A stretch of DNA of 64,000 nucleotides from Kiritimatiellia bacterium (lineage in GTDB: Bacteria; Verrucomicrobiota; Kiritimatiellia; RFP12; UBA1067), in contig JAEDKA010000013.1 of NCBI GenBank assembly GCA_016296065.1, positions 8,881 to 72,880 of the forward strand. Direction: 5' to 3'. The first letter of the stretch is position 1, and each line of letters opens with the position of its first letter. A model generated the notes under the pieces. It saw only the letters and a program-made list of their open reading frames with translations. It was not told the origin of the DNA and searched no databases. Position numbers and translations under genes: made by a program. This document shows positions 15,588 to 26,730 of this stretch, one piece after another.

Positions 15588-15608
15588 TGGACGAAAGGCC
15601 AAGTTGAG

Positions 15609-17282
15609 ATGAGCGACATCAAGGAATCGATTCGTCGGCTCGAGAAGACGATTCTCGAGGACGGGAAGGTAGACCGCGCCGAGGCGGTGCTGCTCCTCAC
15701 GTACGCGAAGGAGCGCATCAAGCAGAGCGACGAGATGGCCGAGTTCGTGCAGGCCCTGGAGGACGTGCTCGAAGACGGCGTCGTGACGCCGGAGGAGTCC
15801 ATCAGGATCGGCGCCCACCTCAAGTGGCTGACACGCGAGGCCGAGAGCGAGGAGCCCGAGACGACGTTCCTCGGCAGGATATTCAAGCTCAAGCGGAACA
15901 GGACCACGGTGCGCACCGAGTTCGTTGCGGGCCTCACGACGTTCATGACGATGGCGTACATCCTCGCCGTCAACCCGAGCATCCTGTCCGCCGCTGGCAT
16001 CCCGAAGGGCGGCGTTTTCGTGGCGACCGCCGTCGCCGCGGTGGTGGGCACGCTCCTCATGGCGTTCATGTCGAACTATCCGTTCGTCCTCGCCCCGGGA
16101 ATGGGCCTCAACGCGTTCCTCACGTTCGGCGTCGTCCTGGGCATGGGCTACAGCTGGCAGTTCGCGCTGCTCGCCGTGTTCGTCGAGGGGCTTGTGTTCC
16201 TTGCGCTCTCCCTCACTCCCGTCCGCGAGGGGATATTCAACGCTATTCCGATATCGCTCAAGAAGGCGGTCGCAGCGGGCATTGGCCTATTCATCTGCCT
16301 TATTGCGATGAAGACGGCCGGCATCATCGTCGACAGCCCGGCCACGCTCGTGTCGATGGTGAAGTTCACCGAGGTGCCGTTCCACACCAGCGGAATCTGC
16401 GCCGTGCTCGCGCTCCTCGGAACGGTCTTCACGGGCTTTCTGCTCGTCAAGGGGCTGAAGGGGGCGATCCTCTTCGGAATCCTCTTCACGTGGGGACTGG
16501 GAATGGCCGCGCAGGCGTGCGGCGCGTACATTCCCGATCCCGCCGCCGGTTTCTTCTCGCTCTATCCCGACTTCTCGGTGAAGGGCCTCGCCCAGAACTT
16601 CTCAGAGTTCGGCTCGACCGTCGGCGCGCTCTTCAATCCGGAAGGCTGGACGCACACCGTGAAGGGCGAGGTCGTCGGCTCGGGCTGGTCGCTCGTCAAG
16701 TCGCTCGACTTCTTCGTCGTGATGTTCGCGTTCTTCTTCGTCGACCTCTTCGACACGCTCGGCACGCTGATCGGCGTGTCGATGAAGGGCGGGTTCCTCG
16801 ACAAGACCGGCAAGCTCCCGCGCATCTCCGGCGCGCTCTGCGCCGACTCCATCGCGACCTCCGTGGGCGCGGTGTTCGGCACTTCCACGACGACGACGTT
16901 CGTGGAGTCCGCCTCCGGCGTGATGGCCGGCGGCAAGACCGGCCTCACGGGCGTCACGTCCGCCGCGTTCTTCGCCGCCGCGCTCGTATTCGCGCCGATA
17001 TTCCTAGCGATCCCCGGCTTCGCGACGGCGCCTGCGCTCATCATCGTCGGATACATGATGCTCTCCTCGTGCGCGGACATCGAATGGCAGGACGCAGGCG
17101 CCGCGGTGCCCGCGTTCCTCACGATCGCCGCGATGCCGTTCACCTACTCGATTTCGGACGGCATCATGTTCGGGGTCATCGCGTACACGGTCATCAATGC
17201 GCTTGCGTGCAACTTCAAGCGCATCCACTGGATCATGTACATTCTTACGGCGATCTTCGTCGCCAAGTACGCCGTGATGTGA
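15609..17282 (+). CDS. NCS2 purine permease (AzgA/GhxP type) with N-terminal DG module
   Basis: Residues ~95-557 are a guanine/hypoxanthine/adenine permease of the AzgA/GhxP class: TEFVAGLTTFMTMAYILAVN, LAPGMGLNAF, FVDLFDTLGTLIGV and GTSTTTTFVESASGV are all present. The first ~80 residues are an added helical segment with two motifs, EDGKVDRAE (17-25) and EDGVVTPEES (55-64), spaced 38 residues apart, resembling TerB/DjlA-type repeats. The same module is on APRT and the uracil permease downstream. Purine uptake is firm by family; the role of the module is unknown. A spacer of 21 nt separates it from the STAS gene. Confidence 0.9.
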   Translation: MSDIKESIRRLEKTILEDGKVDRAEAVLLLTYAKERIKQSDEMAEFVQALEDVLEDGVVTPEESIRIGAHLKWLTREAESEEPETTFLGRIFKLKRNRTTVRTEFVAGLTTFMTMAYILAVNPSILSAAGIPKGGVFVATAVAAVVGTLLMAFMSNYPFVLAPGMGLNAFLTFGVVLGMGYSWQFALLAVFVEGLVFLALSLTPVREGIFNAIPISLKKAVAAGIGLFICLIAMKTAGIIVDSPATLVSMVKFTEVPFHTSGICAVLALLGTVFTGFLLVKGLKGAILFGILFTWGLGMAAQACGAYIPDPAAGFFSLYPDFSVKGLAQNFSEFGSTVGALFNPEGWTHTVKGEVVGSGWSLVKSLDFFVVMFAFFFVDLFDTLGTLIGVSMKGGFLDKTGKLPRISGALCADSIATSVGAVFGTSTTTTFVESASGVMAGGKTGLTGVTSAAFFAAALVFAPIFLAIPGFATAPALIIVGYMMLSSCADIEWQDAGAAVPAFLTIAAMPFTYSISDGIMFGVIAYTVINALACNFKRIHWIMYILTAIFVAKYAVM

Positions 17283-17292
17283 GGAGGTAGGT

Positions 17293-18063
17293 ATGGTTGG
17301 AGACTACAGGCTGCTCAAGATTCTCGATTCGCTTCGGATGGCGGTGATGTTCGACGGACGCGTCACGCTGGGCGAGACGTCGGTCATACTGAGGACGATC
17401 CGTCCGTTCGTGCTGAAGGGCGAACCCGGCGCATGCGAGCTGGACGCGCTGCTGCAGCGCGTGCGCCAGGACGGCGTGGTTACGGACGAGGAGTCGAACC
17501 AGATCGCAAGGCTCATGGACAAGCTCCTCGCGGGGCGTCCGCGCCTCGCCGACTACGTCCGCGAGATTCCGGACTTCCCGAAGCCCGGCATCCTCTTCCG
17601 CGACGTTACCGGAATCCTCGAGTCCGGAGAGGGCTTCAACCTCGCCCTCTCCGAGATCGCCGAGGCGCTGGAGGGCGTAAGCTTCGACCTCGTCGCGGCG
17701 CCGGAATCGCGCGGCTTCATCTTCGGCGCGGCCATCGCCGCGCGCTTCGGCAAGGCGTTCGTGCCGATCCGCAAGCCAGGGAAGCTCCCGCGCCGGACCA
17801 TCTCGGAGGACTACGAGCTCGAGTACGGCAAGGCGACGCTGCACATGCACGCCGACGCCGTGATACGCGGGGAGAAGGCCGTCATAGTCGACGACCTCCT
17901 CGCGACCGGCGGAACGGCCAAGGCGGCCGCGAAGCTCGTCGAACGGCTCGGCGGCACGGTCGTCAAGATGATCTTCCCGATCGAGCTCGAGGGCTTCGGC
18001 GCGCGGAAGGGGCTTCTGAAGAACTACGACGTGGCCTCGCTTCTCAAGTACCCAGGCAAATAG
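17293..18063 (+). CDS. apt: Adenine phosphoribosyltransferase with N-terminal DG module
   Basis: The C-terminal ~172 residues (from about 85) are a complete APRT: YVREIPDFPKPGILFRD, AAPESRGFIFG and PRPP loop VIVDDLLATGGTA (197-209). APRT makes AMP from adenine. The protein is 256 residues rather than ~175. The extra N-terminal ~80 residues contain DGRVTLGE (21-28) and DGVVTDEES (60-68), the same two-motif module as the flanking permeases. A GGAGG ribosome site before the ATG supports this long start. The permease stop is 10 nt upstream. Confidence 0.93.
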   Translation: MVGDYRLLKILDSLRMAVMFDGRVTLGETSVILRTIRPFVLKGEPGACELDALLQRVRQDGVVTDEESNQIARLMDKLLAGRPRLADYVREIPDFPKPGILFRDVTGILESGEGFNLALSEIAEALEGVSFDLVAAPESRGFIFGAAIAARFGKAFVPIRKPGKLPRRTISEDYELEYGKATLHMHADAVIRGEKAVIVDDLLATGGTAKAAAKLVERLGGTVVKMIFPIELEGFGARKGLLKNYDVASLLKYPGK

Positions 18064-18148
18064 CCGGGAGCGGGCCTTTGGACATAAAAATCAAAACTTT
18101 GAAACTGCATAGACACTAAGACTTCAAAACTGCTTTCGGGGGGAAAGA

Positions 18149-19456
18149 ATGAAGATACCGCTAATAGGAAAGATTCTCATTGGATTTGTGCTAGGCACCA
18201 CGCTGGGCCTAGTGCTCTCGGAGTGCTGCGCTCCTGAAACGACCGCGAAGATACTGCCATGGGTGGCGCCGTTCGGCAATGTCCTCGTCGCGATGCTGAA
18301 GATGGTCGTGTACCCGATCATCCTCTTCTCGCTTATACTCGGCGCGGCCTCGCTGCCGCTCAAGAAGTCCGGCAAGGTGGGCGGAATGGTCCTCGTGTGG
18401 TATTTCGCGACGTCCGTCTTCGCGACTGTCTTCGGCGTCGCCCTGGCGTACATGATGAATCCGTCCATGGCAAACGCCAGCCAGGCCGCCGGCTCCAACC
18501 TCGACGCCGTCGCCAAGATGTCGACATCCGGCGGCTCGGGCTCGTTCGGAGCGTTCGTAACGGGGCTCTTCCAGAATCCGTTCGCCGCGCTCGCCAACGG
18601 ACAGTTCCTGCCGATCATCGTGTTCTCGATCGGGTTCGGACTCTGCGCGCGCTGGCTGCTCGACTCGTCCGAGACTGGCGGGCAGACGCGCAAGGCGGTG
18701 GAGGCGGCAGTGCTCGTCTGCGACGGCGCGCAGAAGATATCGTTCAAGCTCATCGACTGCGTCATCCACTACTTCCCGATCGGAGTCTTCGCGCTATCCG
18801 TCGTCAACTTCGCCGAGAACGGCGTGCTGCTCTTCGGCCCCTACGCCAAGATAACGCTCTGCGTCGTGGTGGGCGTGGTCTCGATGATCCTCTTCGTATA
18901 CCCGGCCGCGCTGGCCGTCTTCTGCAGGGAGAACCCGTACCGCGTGCTCATGCGCATGCGTGAGCCCATCATCACCGCCTTCGTCACGCGCTCCAGCGCG
19001 GCGACCCTGCCCGTCTCGTTCAAGTCCGCCGACGCGCTCGGCGTGGACCGCAAGCTCTCCTCGTTCTCCCTGCCCATGGGCGCGACCGTAAACATGGACG
19101 GCGTGTGCGTCCACCTGCCGGTGTTCGTCATCCTCGCCGCGAACATGTTCGGACACGAGCTCGGCGTCCTCCAGATCGCGACGCTCTGCGTCTCGATTGT
19201 CTTCGCCTCCGTCGGCGCCGGCGGAATCCCTGGCGGGTCCGTCTTCCTCCTCTTCATGGTGCTCGAGAACATGGGCCTCCCGGCCGACCAGGTCGCGCTC
19301 GTCGTGGCGCTCTGCCTCGGCATCAACCCGATACTCGACATGTTCGAGACGTGCTGCAACGTCACGGGCGACAACGTGTGCACGTACATCGTCGCCAGGA
19401 AGAGCGGACTTGTAAAAGTGCCTGATTCAGGCCGAAACGAAACTGAAAGGAAATAA
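18149..19456 (+). CDS. Dicarboxylate/amino acid:cation symporter (DAACS, GltP-like)
   Basis: A 435-residue membrane symporter. The family signatures are TRSSAATLPVSF (HP1-like), ATVNMDGVCVH (helix 7 NMDG), GAGGIPGGS (HP2) and GINPILDMFETCCNVTGDN (helix 8). Substrates in the family are glutamate, aspartate, C4-dicarboxylates or serine/threonine; this one cannot be specified. It lies between APRT and a uracil permease and is preceded by an 85-nt AT-rich gap and GGGGGGAAAG ribosome site, so it may have its own promoter. Aspartate supply for nucleotide synthesis would fit the neighbours, but this is inference. Confidence 0.88.
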   Translation: MKIPLIGKILIGFVLGTTLGLVLSECCAPETTAKILPWVAPFGNVLVAMLKMVVYPIILFSLILGAASLPLKKSGKVGGMVLVWYFATSVFATVFGVALAYMMNPSMANASQAAGSNLDAVAKMSTSGGSGSFGAFVTGLFQNPFAALANGQFLPIIVFSIGFGLCARWLLDSSETGGQTRKAVEAAVLVCDGAQKISFKLIDCVIHYFPIGVFALSVVNFAENGVLLFGPYAKITLCVVVGVVSMILFVYPAALAVFCRENPYRVLMRMREPIITAFVTRSSAATLPVSFKSADALGVDRKLSSFSLPMGATVNMDGVCVHLPVFVILAANMFGHELGVLQIATLCVSIVFASVGAGGIPGGSVFLLFMVLENMGLPADQVALVVALCLGINPILDMFETCCNVTGDNVCTYIVARKSGLVKVPDSGRNETERK

Positions 19457-19457
19457 G

Positions 19458-21104
19458 ATGGCGGAAATCACAACTGCGGACAACTGGACCCTTTCGCTGC
19501 TTATAACGGCGGCGGAGAAGTTCACGTTTGCGGACGGCAAGGCCGACATAGACGAGACGAAGGCGTTGATAGGCCTCGTCCACCCGTTTGCGGCGAGGGA
19601 CGCAAACCTCACCAAGTTCGAGCAGATCCTGCTCGCGGTTGCCGACGACGGAATCGTGACCCCCGAGGAGTCGGCGGAGCTCGCTGCGGCCATTGCCCTG
19701 CTTCGGGCCAAGTACCAGGCTTCAGACGCAGTCTACGACGCGCGCACCCTGGGCATCCCGAAGATGGCGGTTCTCGGGGTGCAGCACATGTTCGCCATGT
19801 TCGGCGCGACTATCCTCGTGCCTATCCTCACCGGACTCTCCCCGAGCGCCACGCTCCTCTGGGCTGGACTCGGCACGCTGCTCTTCCACCTCCTCACAAA
19901 GCGGATGGTCCCGGCTTTCCTCGGCTCGTCGTTTGCATACCTCGCCGGATACTTCGCGCTCGCCGGGATGGCGGGCACGGCCGGATTCGAGGACTGCGAC
20001 AAGACGAAGATGCTGCAGTATGCCTGCCTGGGCGTCGCGTCGTCCTCGCTTTTGTACTTCGTCGTATCGGGGTTCGTCAAGGCCTGCGGCGTGAAGACGG
20101 TGATGAAGTTCTTCCCGCCCGTCGTGACGGGGCCGATCATCGTCGGCATCGGACTCGTCCTTGCGCCTGTCGCAATCAACAGCTGCACGACGGACTGGCC
20201 CGTCGCGCTAGTCGCTATAGCGACCGTTATCGCGTTCTCGATCTTCGGGCGAGGCATGTTCAAGATCATTCCGATCCTCATGGGCGTCATCTTCTCGTAT
20301 GTCGCCGCCGTGGTGCTCGGCAAGTTCGGCATGAGCCAGGCGATCGACTACTCGAACGTCGCGAACGCCGCGTGGATCGGCCTCCCAGTGAAGATGGGGA
20401 ACACCGTCTTCCCGCTCCTGTCGAACCCCGACTGGGGCAGGATCACCAGCGCGATACTAATCGTCTTCCCGCTTGCCTTCGCGACGATCATGGAGCATGT
20501 CGGCGACGTCTCGGCGATCTCCTCCACCGTGAAGCGCAACTTCTTCGAGAATCCCGGCCTTCACCGCACGATGCTCGGCGACGGACTCGCCACGTGCCTC
20601 GCCTCGCTCTTCGGCGCGCCGGCGAACACGACGTACGGAGAGAACACCGGCGTCCTGTCGCTCTCGAGGGTGTATGATCCGCGCGTCATCCGCATCGCCG
20701 CGTGCCTCGCGATACTCGTCTCGTTCTGCCCGAAGTTCTCGGCGTTCATCGGAACGATCCCTGCGGCCACGATCGGCGGCGTTTCGTTCATCCTCTACGG
20801 AATGATCTCCGCAGTCGGCGTGAGAAACTTGGTCGAGAGCCAGGTGGATCTCGGCAAGTCGCGCAACATGCTCATCGCGGCGCTCATCCTCGTCCTCACG
20901 CTCGGCATCTCGTTCTCGAAGGCTGGCGCGATCGCGTTCACGGTGGGTTCGCTCAAGATCTCGCTCTCCGGCCTCGCCGTCGGCGCGCTGATGGGCATCG
21001 TGCTGAATGCCGTCCTTCCCGGAAAGGACTTCGCGTTCTCCGAGACCGCGCCCACGATCAAGGACGCGGACCGCTTCGGCGGCAAGAAGCCGGAAGGCAA
21101 GTGA
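19458..21104 (+). CDS. Uracil/xanthine permease (UraA-like) with N-terminal DG module
   Basis: Residues ~95-535 form an NCS2 permease of the UraA branch: PAFLGSSFAYLAG, VTGPIIVGIGL, ATIMEHVGDVSAI (catalytic-type Glu in EHVGD) and NTTYGENTGVL. Uracil is the probable substrate, matching upp at the head of the block. Residues 1-~85 are the shared helical module, with ADGKADIDE (25-33) and DDGIVTPEES (63-72). The gene follows the symporter by 1 nt, with GAAAGGA inside the preceding gene. It converges with tilS. Confidence 0.9.
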   Translation: MAEITTADNWTLSLLITAAEKFTFADGKADIDETKALIGLVHPFAARDANLTKFEQILLAVADDGIVTPEESAELAAAIALLRAKYQASDAVYDARTLGIPKMAVLGVQHMFAMFGATILVPILTGLSPSATLLWAGLGTLLFHLLTKRMVPAFLGSSFAYLAGYFALAGMAGTAGFEDCDKTKMLQYACLGVASSSLLYFVVSGFVKACGVKTVMKFFPPVVTGPIIVGIGLVLAPVAINSCTTDWPVALVAIATVIAFSIFGRGMFKIIPILMGVIFSYVAAVVLGKFGMSQAIDYSNVANAAWIGLPVKMGNTVFPLLSNPDWGRITSAILIVFPLAFATIMEHVGDVSAISSTVKRNFFENPGLHRTMLGDGLATCLASLFGAPANTTYGENTGVLSLSRVYDPRVIRIAACLAILVSFCPKFSAFIGTIPAATIGGVSFILYGMISAVGVRNLVESQVDLGKSRNMLIAALILVLTLGISFSKAGAIAFTVGSLKISLSGLAVGALMGIVLNAVLPGKDFAFSETAPTIKDADRFGGKKPEGK

Positions 21105-21128
21105 CGGCGTCGGCGGCCTGGCGGGCGC

Positions 21129-21794
21129 TCAGGAATCCTGGGGTCCGCCGAGGCGCATGCAGATGCGGAAGAGGTGCTCGACGATGTGTTTGTCGAGCAC
21201 CTTCTCTATGTAGGGGATGAGTTCGTGGCGGACCCTGTTCCGCTCGATGGAGACGTCTCCGTTGGAGGCGTCCTCGCGCCACTCCTCGCCGAACTTCCTG
21301 AGGTAGTCCTTGAGTTCCTCGTCGCGGCATCCGAGAAGGGGGCGGACGAACTTCACGCCGGCGACCTCGCTTGTCTCGCGTATGCCCGCGAGCGTCGCGC
21401 GTCGGAGCTTCATGAGGAACGTCTCCGCGACGTCGTCCATATGGTGCCCGGTCGCGACGGCGTCGAGCCCGAGCGACTTCATGCATTTCGCGAAGAACGC
21501 GAGCCTCACGCGGCGCGCGGCCATCTCTATCGACTCGCCTCTATTTTGCACGACCTTCGCGTGCGTGCCGCGGAAGGGGACGCCGAGGCGCTTCGCGAGC
21601 GACTTTACGAACTGGTATTCCTCCTTCGACTCGGGTCTAAGCCCGTGGTCTACGTGCAGGACGACGAAGCGTTTTGAGGCGTTTTTCTTCTTCCCGCCCT
21701 TGGTGAGCAGGAAGGCGAGTGCGACGGAATCGGACCCGCCGCTGACGGCGAGTCCGATGCGTCCGGAAGGTAGTATGGATCTGTTTACTTTCAC
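21129..21794 (-). CDS. tilS: tRNA(Ile)-lysidine synthase
   Basis: TilS modifies C34 of tRNA-Ile(CAU) to lysidine. The PP-loop ATPase motif SGGSDS is at 18-23, LHVDHGLRPES follows, and ATGHHMDDVAETFLMKLRR is the second catalytic block. At 221 residues it is a short form containing the catalytic domain but lacking the C-terminal tRNA-binding domains of E. coli TilS. The GTG start at 21794 lies 8 nt after a consensus extended -10 box, so the transcript should be nearly leaderless. Confidence 0.88.
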   Translation of the reverse strand: MKVNRSILPSGRIGLAVSGGSDSVALAFLLTKGGKKKNASKRFVVLHVDHGLRPESKEEYQFVKSLAKRLGVPFRGTHAKVVQNRGESIEMAARRVRLAFFAKCMKSLGLDAVATGHHMDDVAETFLMKLRRATLAGIRETSEVAGVKFVRPLLGCRDEELKDYLRKFGEEWREDASNGDVSIERNRVRHELIPYIEKVLDKHIVEHLFRICMRLGGPQDS

Positions 21795-21802
21795 CCTTGC
21801 AC

Positions 21803-21808
21803 ATTATA
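21803..21808 (-). promoter_or_regulatory. Extended -10 promoter of tilS (minus strand)
   Basis: Read on the minus strand: a T-run, then TTTGG-TATAAT, then 8 nt to the GTG start. It lies back-to-back with the tRNA promoter at 21821. Confidence 0.65.
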
Positions 21809-21820
21809 CCAAAAAAATGA

Positions 21821-21826
21821 TATACT
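21821..21826 (+). promoter_or_regulatory. Extended -10 promoter of the tRNA-Gly/Leu/Ser cluster
   Basis: TGA-TATACT lies 21 nt before tRNA-Gly. Any -35 contact region for it would fall on the tilS -10 box, so the two promoters overlap. Confidence 0.55.
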
Positions 21827-21847
21827 ATGTGCCGTTCGTCTGAAAAA

Positions 21848-21921
21848 GCGGGCGTAGCTCAATGGCAGAGCTCCAGCCTTCCAAGCTGGCTACGAGGGTT
21901 CGATTCCCTTCGCCCGCTCCA
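21848..21921 (+). tRNA. tRNA-Gly(TCC)
   Basis: Acceptor GCGGGCG/CGCCCGC, anticodon loop CTTCCAA (anticodon TCC), T-loop TTCGATT and encoded CCA. Confidence 0.95.
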
Positions 21922-21937
21922 TTGGGCGGATCGCGTC

Positions 21938-22023
21938 GCCAGGGTGGCGTAATGGCAGCCGCGGCAGACTCAAAATCTGCTATACGTGAGTATGTGCGGG
22001 TTCGAGTCCCGCTCCTGGCACCA
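21938..22023 (+). tRNA. tRNA-Leu(CAA)
   Basis: Acceptor GCCAGGG/TCCTGGC, anticodon loop CTCAAAA (anticodon CAA), long variable arm typical of class II tRNAs, and encoded CCA. Confidence 0.94.
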
Positions 22024-22058
22024 TAGCGTTCCGAACGGCAGGCGACACAACAACGACT

Positions 22059-22148
22059 GGAAGGGTGTCCGAGTGGTCGATGGTGCAACCTTGGAAAGGT
22101 TGTGTGGGGGCAACTCCACCGGGGGTTCGAATCCCCCCCCTTCCGCCA
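22059..22148 (+). tRNA. tRNA-Ser(GGA)
   Basis: Acceptor GGAAGGG/CCCTTCC, anticodon loop TTGGAAA (anticodon GGA), long variable arm, discriminator G and encoded CCA. Confidence 0.95.
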
Positions 22149-22164
22149 ACAATGGCGCAAGGCT

Positions 22165-22196
22165 CTCAGAACGAAGGTTCTGAGGGTTTTTCTTTT
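22165..22196 (+). terminator. Rho-independent terminator of the tRNA cluster
   Basis: CTCAGAAC and GTTCTGAG pair around GAAG and are followed by GG and a TTTTTCTTTT tract. Confidence 0.9.
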
Positions 22197-22228
22197 CATT
22201 CGTTCCACATTAGTCGCCAAATTTTTGG

Positions 22229-22234
22229 TATAAT
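22229..22234 (+). promoter_or_regulatory. Extended -10 promoter of secA, near-leaderless
   Basis: ATTTTTGG-TATAAT precedes the secA ATG by 10 nt. The mRNA leader is therefore at most a few nucleotides, with no room for a Shine-Dalgarno. Confidence 0.7.
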
Positions 22235-22244
22235 ATTTCCTATA

Positions 22245-25258
<3,014 letters not shown>

Positions 25259-25262
<4 letters not shown>

Positions 25263-25930
25263 CTACAGCGATAATCGTCGCCGCCGGAAAGTCCGAGCGG
25301 ATGGGAGCGGGAACCGACAAGGCGTTTCTCAGCCTTGGCAACAAGCCTGTGGTTGCATGGTCGCTGATTGCGTTCGAGCGTTGCCCTGAGGTCGACAGGA
25401 TAATCCTCGTCGTCCGCAAGGACCAGCAGCTCGCCGCGAAGGCCGTCGTCAGGATGTTCGGCATTTCGAAGCTCCAAGCGATAGTGCCCGGCGGCAACAA
25501 GCGCCAGGAGTCCGTGATGGCCGGTCTCGCTGCGTGCGACATCGACACGCGCTACGTGATGATCCACGACGGCGCAAGGCCCTGCATCAAGTCCGACGTC
25601 ATTGCGGAGGTCGCGAAGCTCGTGAAGCGCGTCCCGGCGGTGACCGTGGGGCGCCGCATGACCGACACGGTGAAGCGCGTGGAGAAGGGCTCGACCGTCT
25701 CCGGCACTGAAGACCGCTCGAAGCTCTGGGCGGTGCAGACCCCTCAGGCCTTCCAGATCAAGGTCCTGAAGGACGCCTACGCGAAGCTCGGCAAAAACGA
25801 GGTGACGGACGACTGCCAGGCGGTGGAGCTCGCCGGCGAGACGGTCCGCATATACGAAAACCACGCTCCTAACTTCAAGATCACCACCGTCGAAGACCTT
25901 CAGATCGCAAGCGCGGTGCTCGCAAAGTAA
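25259..25930 (+). CDS. ispD: 2-C-methyl-D-erythritol 4-phosphate cytidylyltransferase
   Basis: The MEP-pathway enzyme forms CDP-methylerythritol for isoprenoid synthesis. It has 223 residues: nucleotide-binding IIVAAGKSERMG (5-16), GGNKRQESVMAGL, MIHDGARPCI and DTVKRV, with the AVQTPQAF motif later. It starts at an ATG overlapping the secA stop. Length and motifs are normal. Confidence 0.94.
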
Positions 25931-26662
25931 ATGTCAAAGCTGTTTGCAGTTCTCGGAGACATCCACTCAAACCTCGACGCCCTGAACGTCGTCCTTGAAG
26001 ACTGCCGTTCACAGGGTGTCACCGACTTCCTGTGCACCGGCGATGTCGTCGGATACAACGCCTGCCCTCATGAGTGCATGGACATAATCCGCGAACTCGG
26101 ATGCCCCGTCGTAGTCGGCAACCACGATTTCTACGTCGCCTCACAGCAGAACCTTGACGACTTCAACCCGGCTGCCGCCGCTGTCGTAGAGTGGACGCGT
26201 CGGCAGCTTTCGGAAGACGAGCTGTCGTGGCTCCGGGTCCTGCCTTTCACGCGCACGCAGATGGGAATCACGCTTGTCCATTCGACGATGGACAACCCCG
26301 AGAACTTCGGCTACGTCTTCGACAACCTGCAGGCCGAGGCGAACTTCCTCAACCAGAAGACTCCGGTCTGCTTCCACGGGCACACGCACTGTCCGATGAT
26401 CTACGAGAAGTCGATGAACGGGGTCTTCCGCATCGACGCACAGGATTTCACCCTGCCCATGGGCAGGAAGTATTTCATAAACGTCGGCTCCGTCGGCCAG
26501 CCGCGCGACGGCGACCCGCGCGCGACGTACGTGATCTTCGATCCGAAGGAACGCACGGTGCGCTACCGCCGTCTCGCGTACGACATCGAGGCCGCCCAGG
26601 AGAGAATCCGCCTCGCGGGTCTCCCCGAACGCCTCGCCGCGCGCCTCGCGGTCGGCCAGTAA
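25931..26662 (+). CDS. YfcE/CpdA-type metallophosphoesterase
   Basis: A 243-residue phosphoesterase with LGDIHSNLDAL near the N-terminus, TGDVVGY, VVGNHDFY and HGHTHCP motifs for two metal ions. It starts immediately after the ispD stop codon with no gap. The substrate is unknown; the family includes phosphodiesterases of broad range. It is distinct from the minus-strand phosphoesterase at 2.8 kb. Confidence 0.88.
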   Translation: MSKLFAVLGDIHSNLDALNVVLEDCRSQGVTDFLCTGDVVGYNACPHECMDIIRELGCPVVVGNHDFYVASQQNLDDFNPAAAAVVEWTRRQLSEDELSWLRVLPFTRTQMGITLVHSTMDNPENFGYVFDNLQAEANFLNQKTPVCFHGHTHCPMIYEKSMNGVFRIDAQDFTLPMGRKYFINVGSVGQPRDGDPRATYVIFDPKERTVRYRRLAYDIEAAQERIRLAGLPERLAARLAVGQ

Positions 26663-26730
26663 TCTGGCCAAGACGGCGCCTCGACAATCAACAACCACAA
26701 CAACTGCATACGGGAGCTCCGCAAGCAGCC

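Noticed and set aside
15586..15591. TATAAT between the STAS and purine permease genes as a promoter
   Set aside because: It includes the STAS stop codon, lacks the extended TG, and the genes are only 21 nt apart in an apparent operon.
22065..22244. An N-terminal extension of SecA starting at 22065
   Set aside because: That stretch is tRNA-Ser plus its terminator; the promoter at 22229 and the normal SecA N-terminus place the start at 22245.
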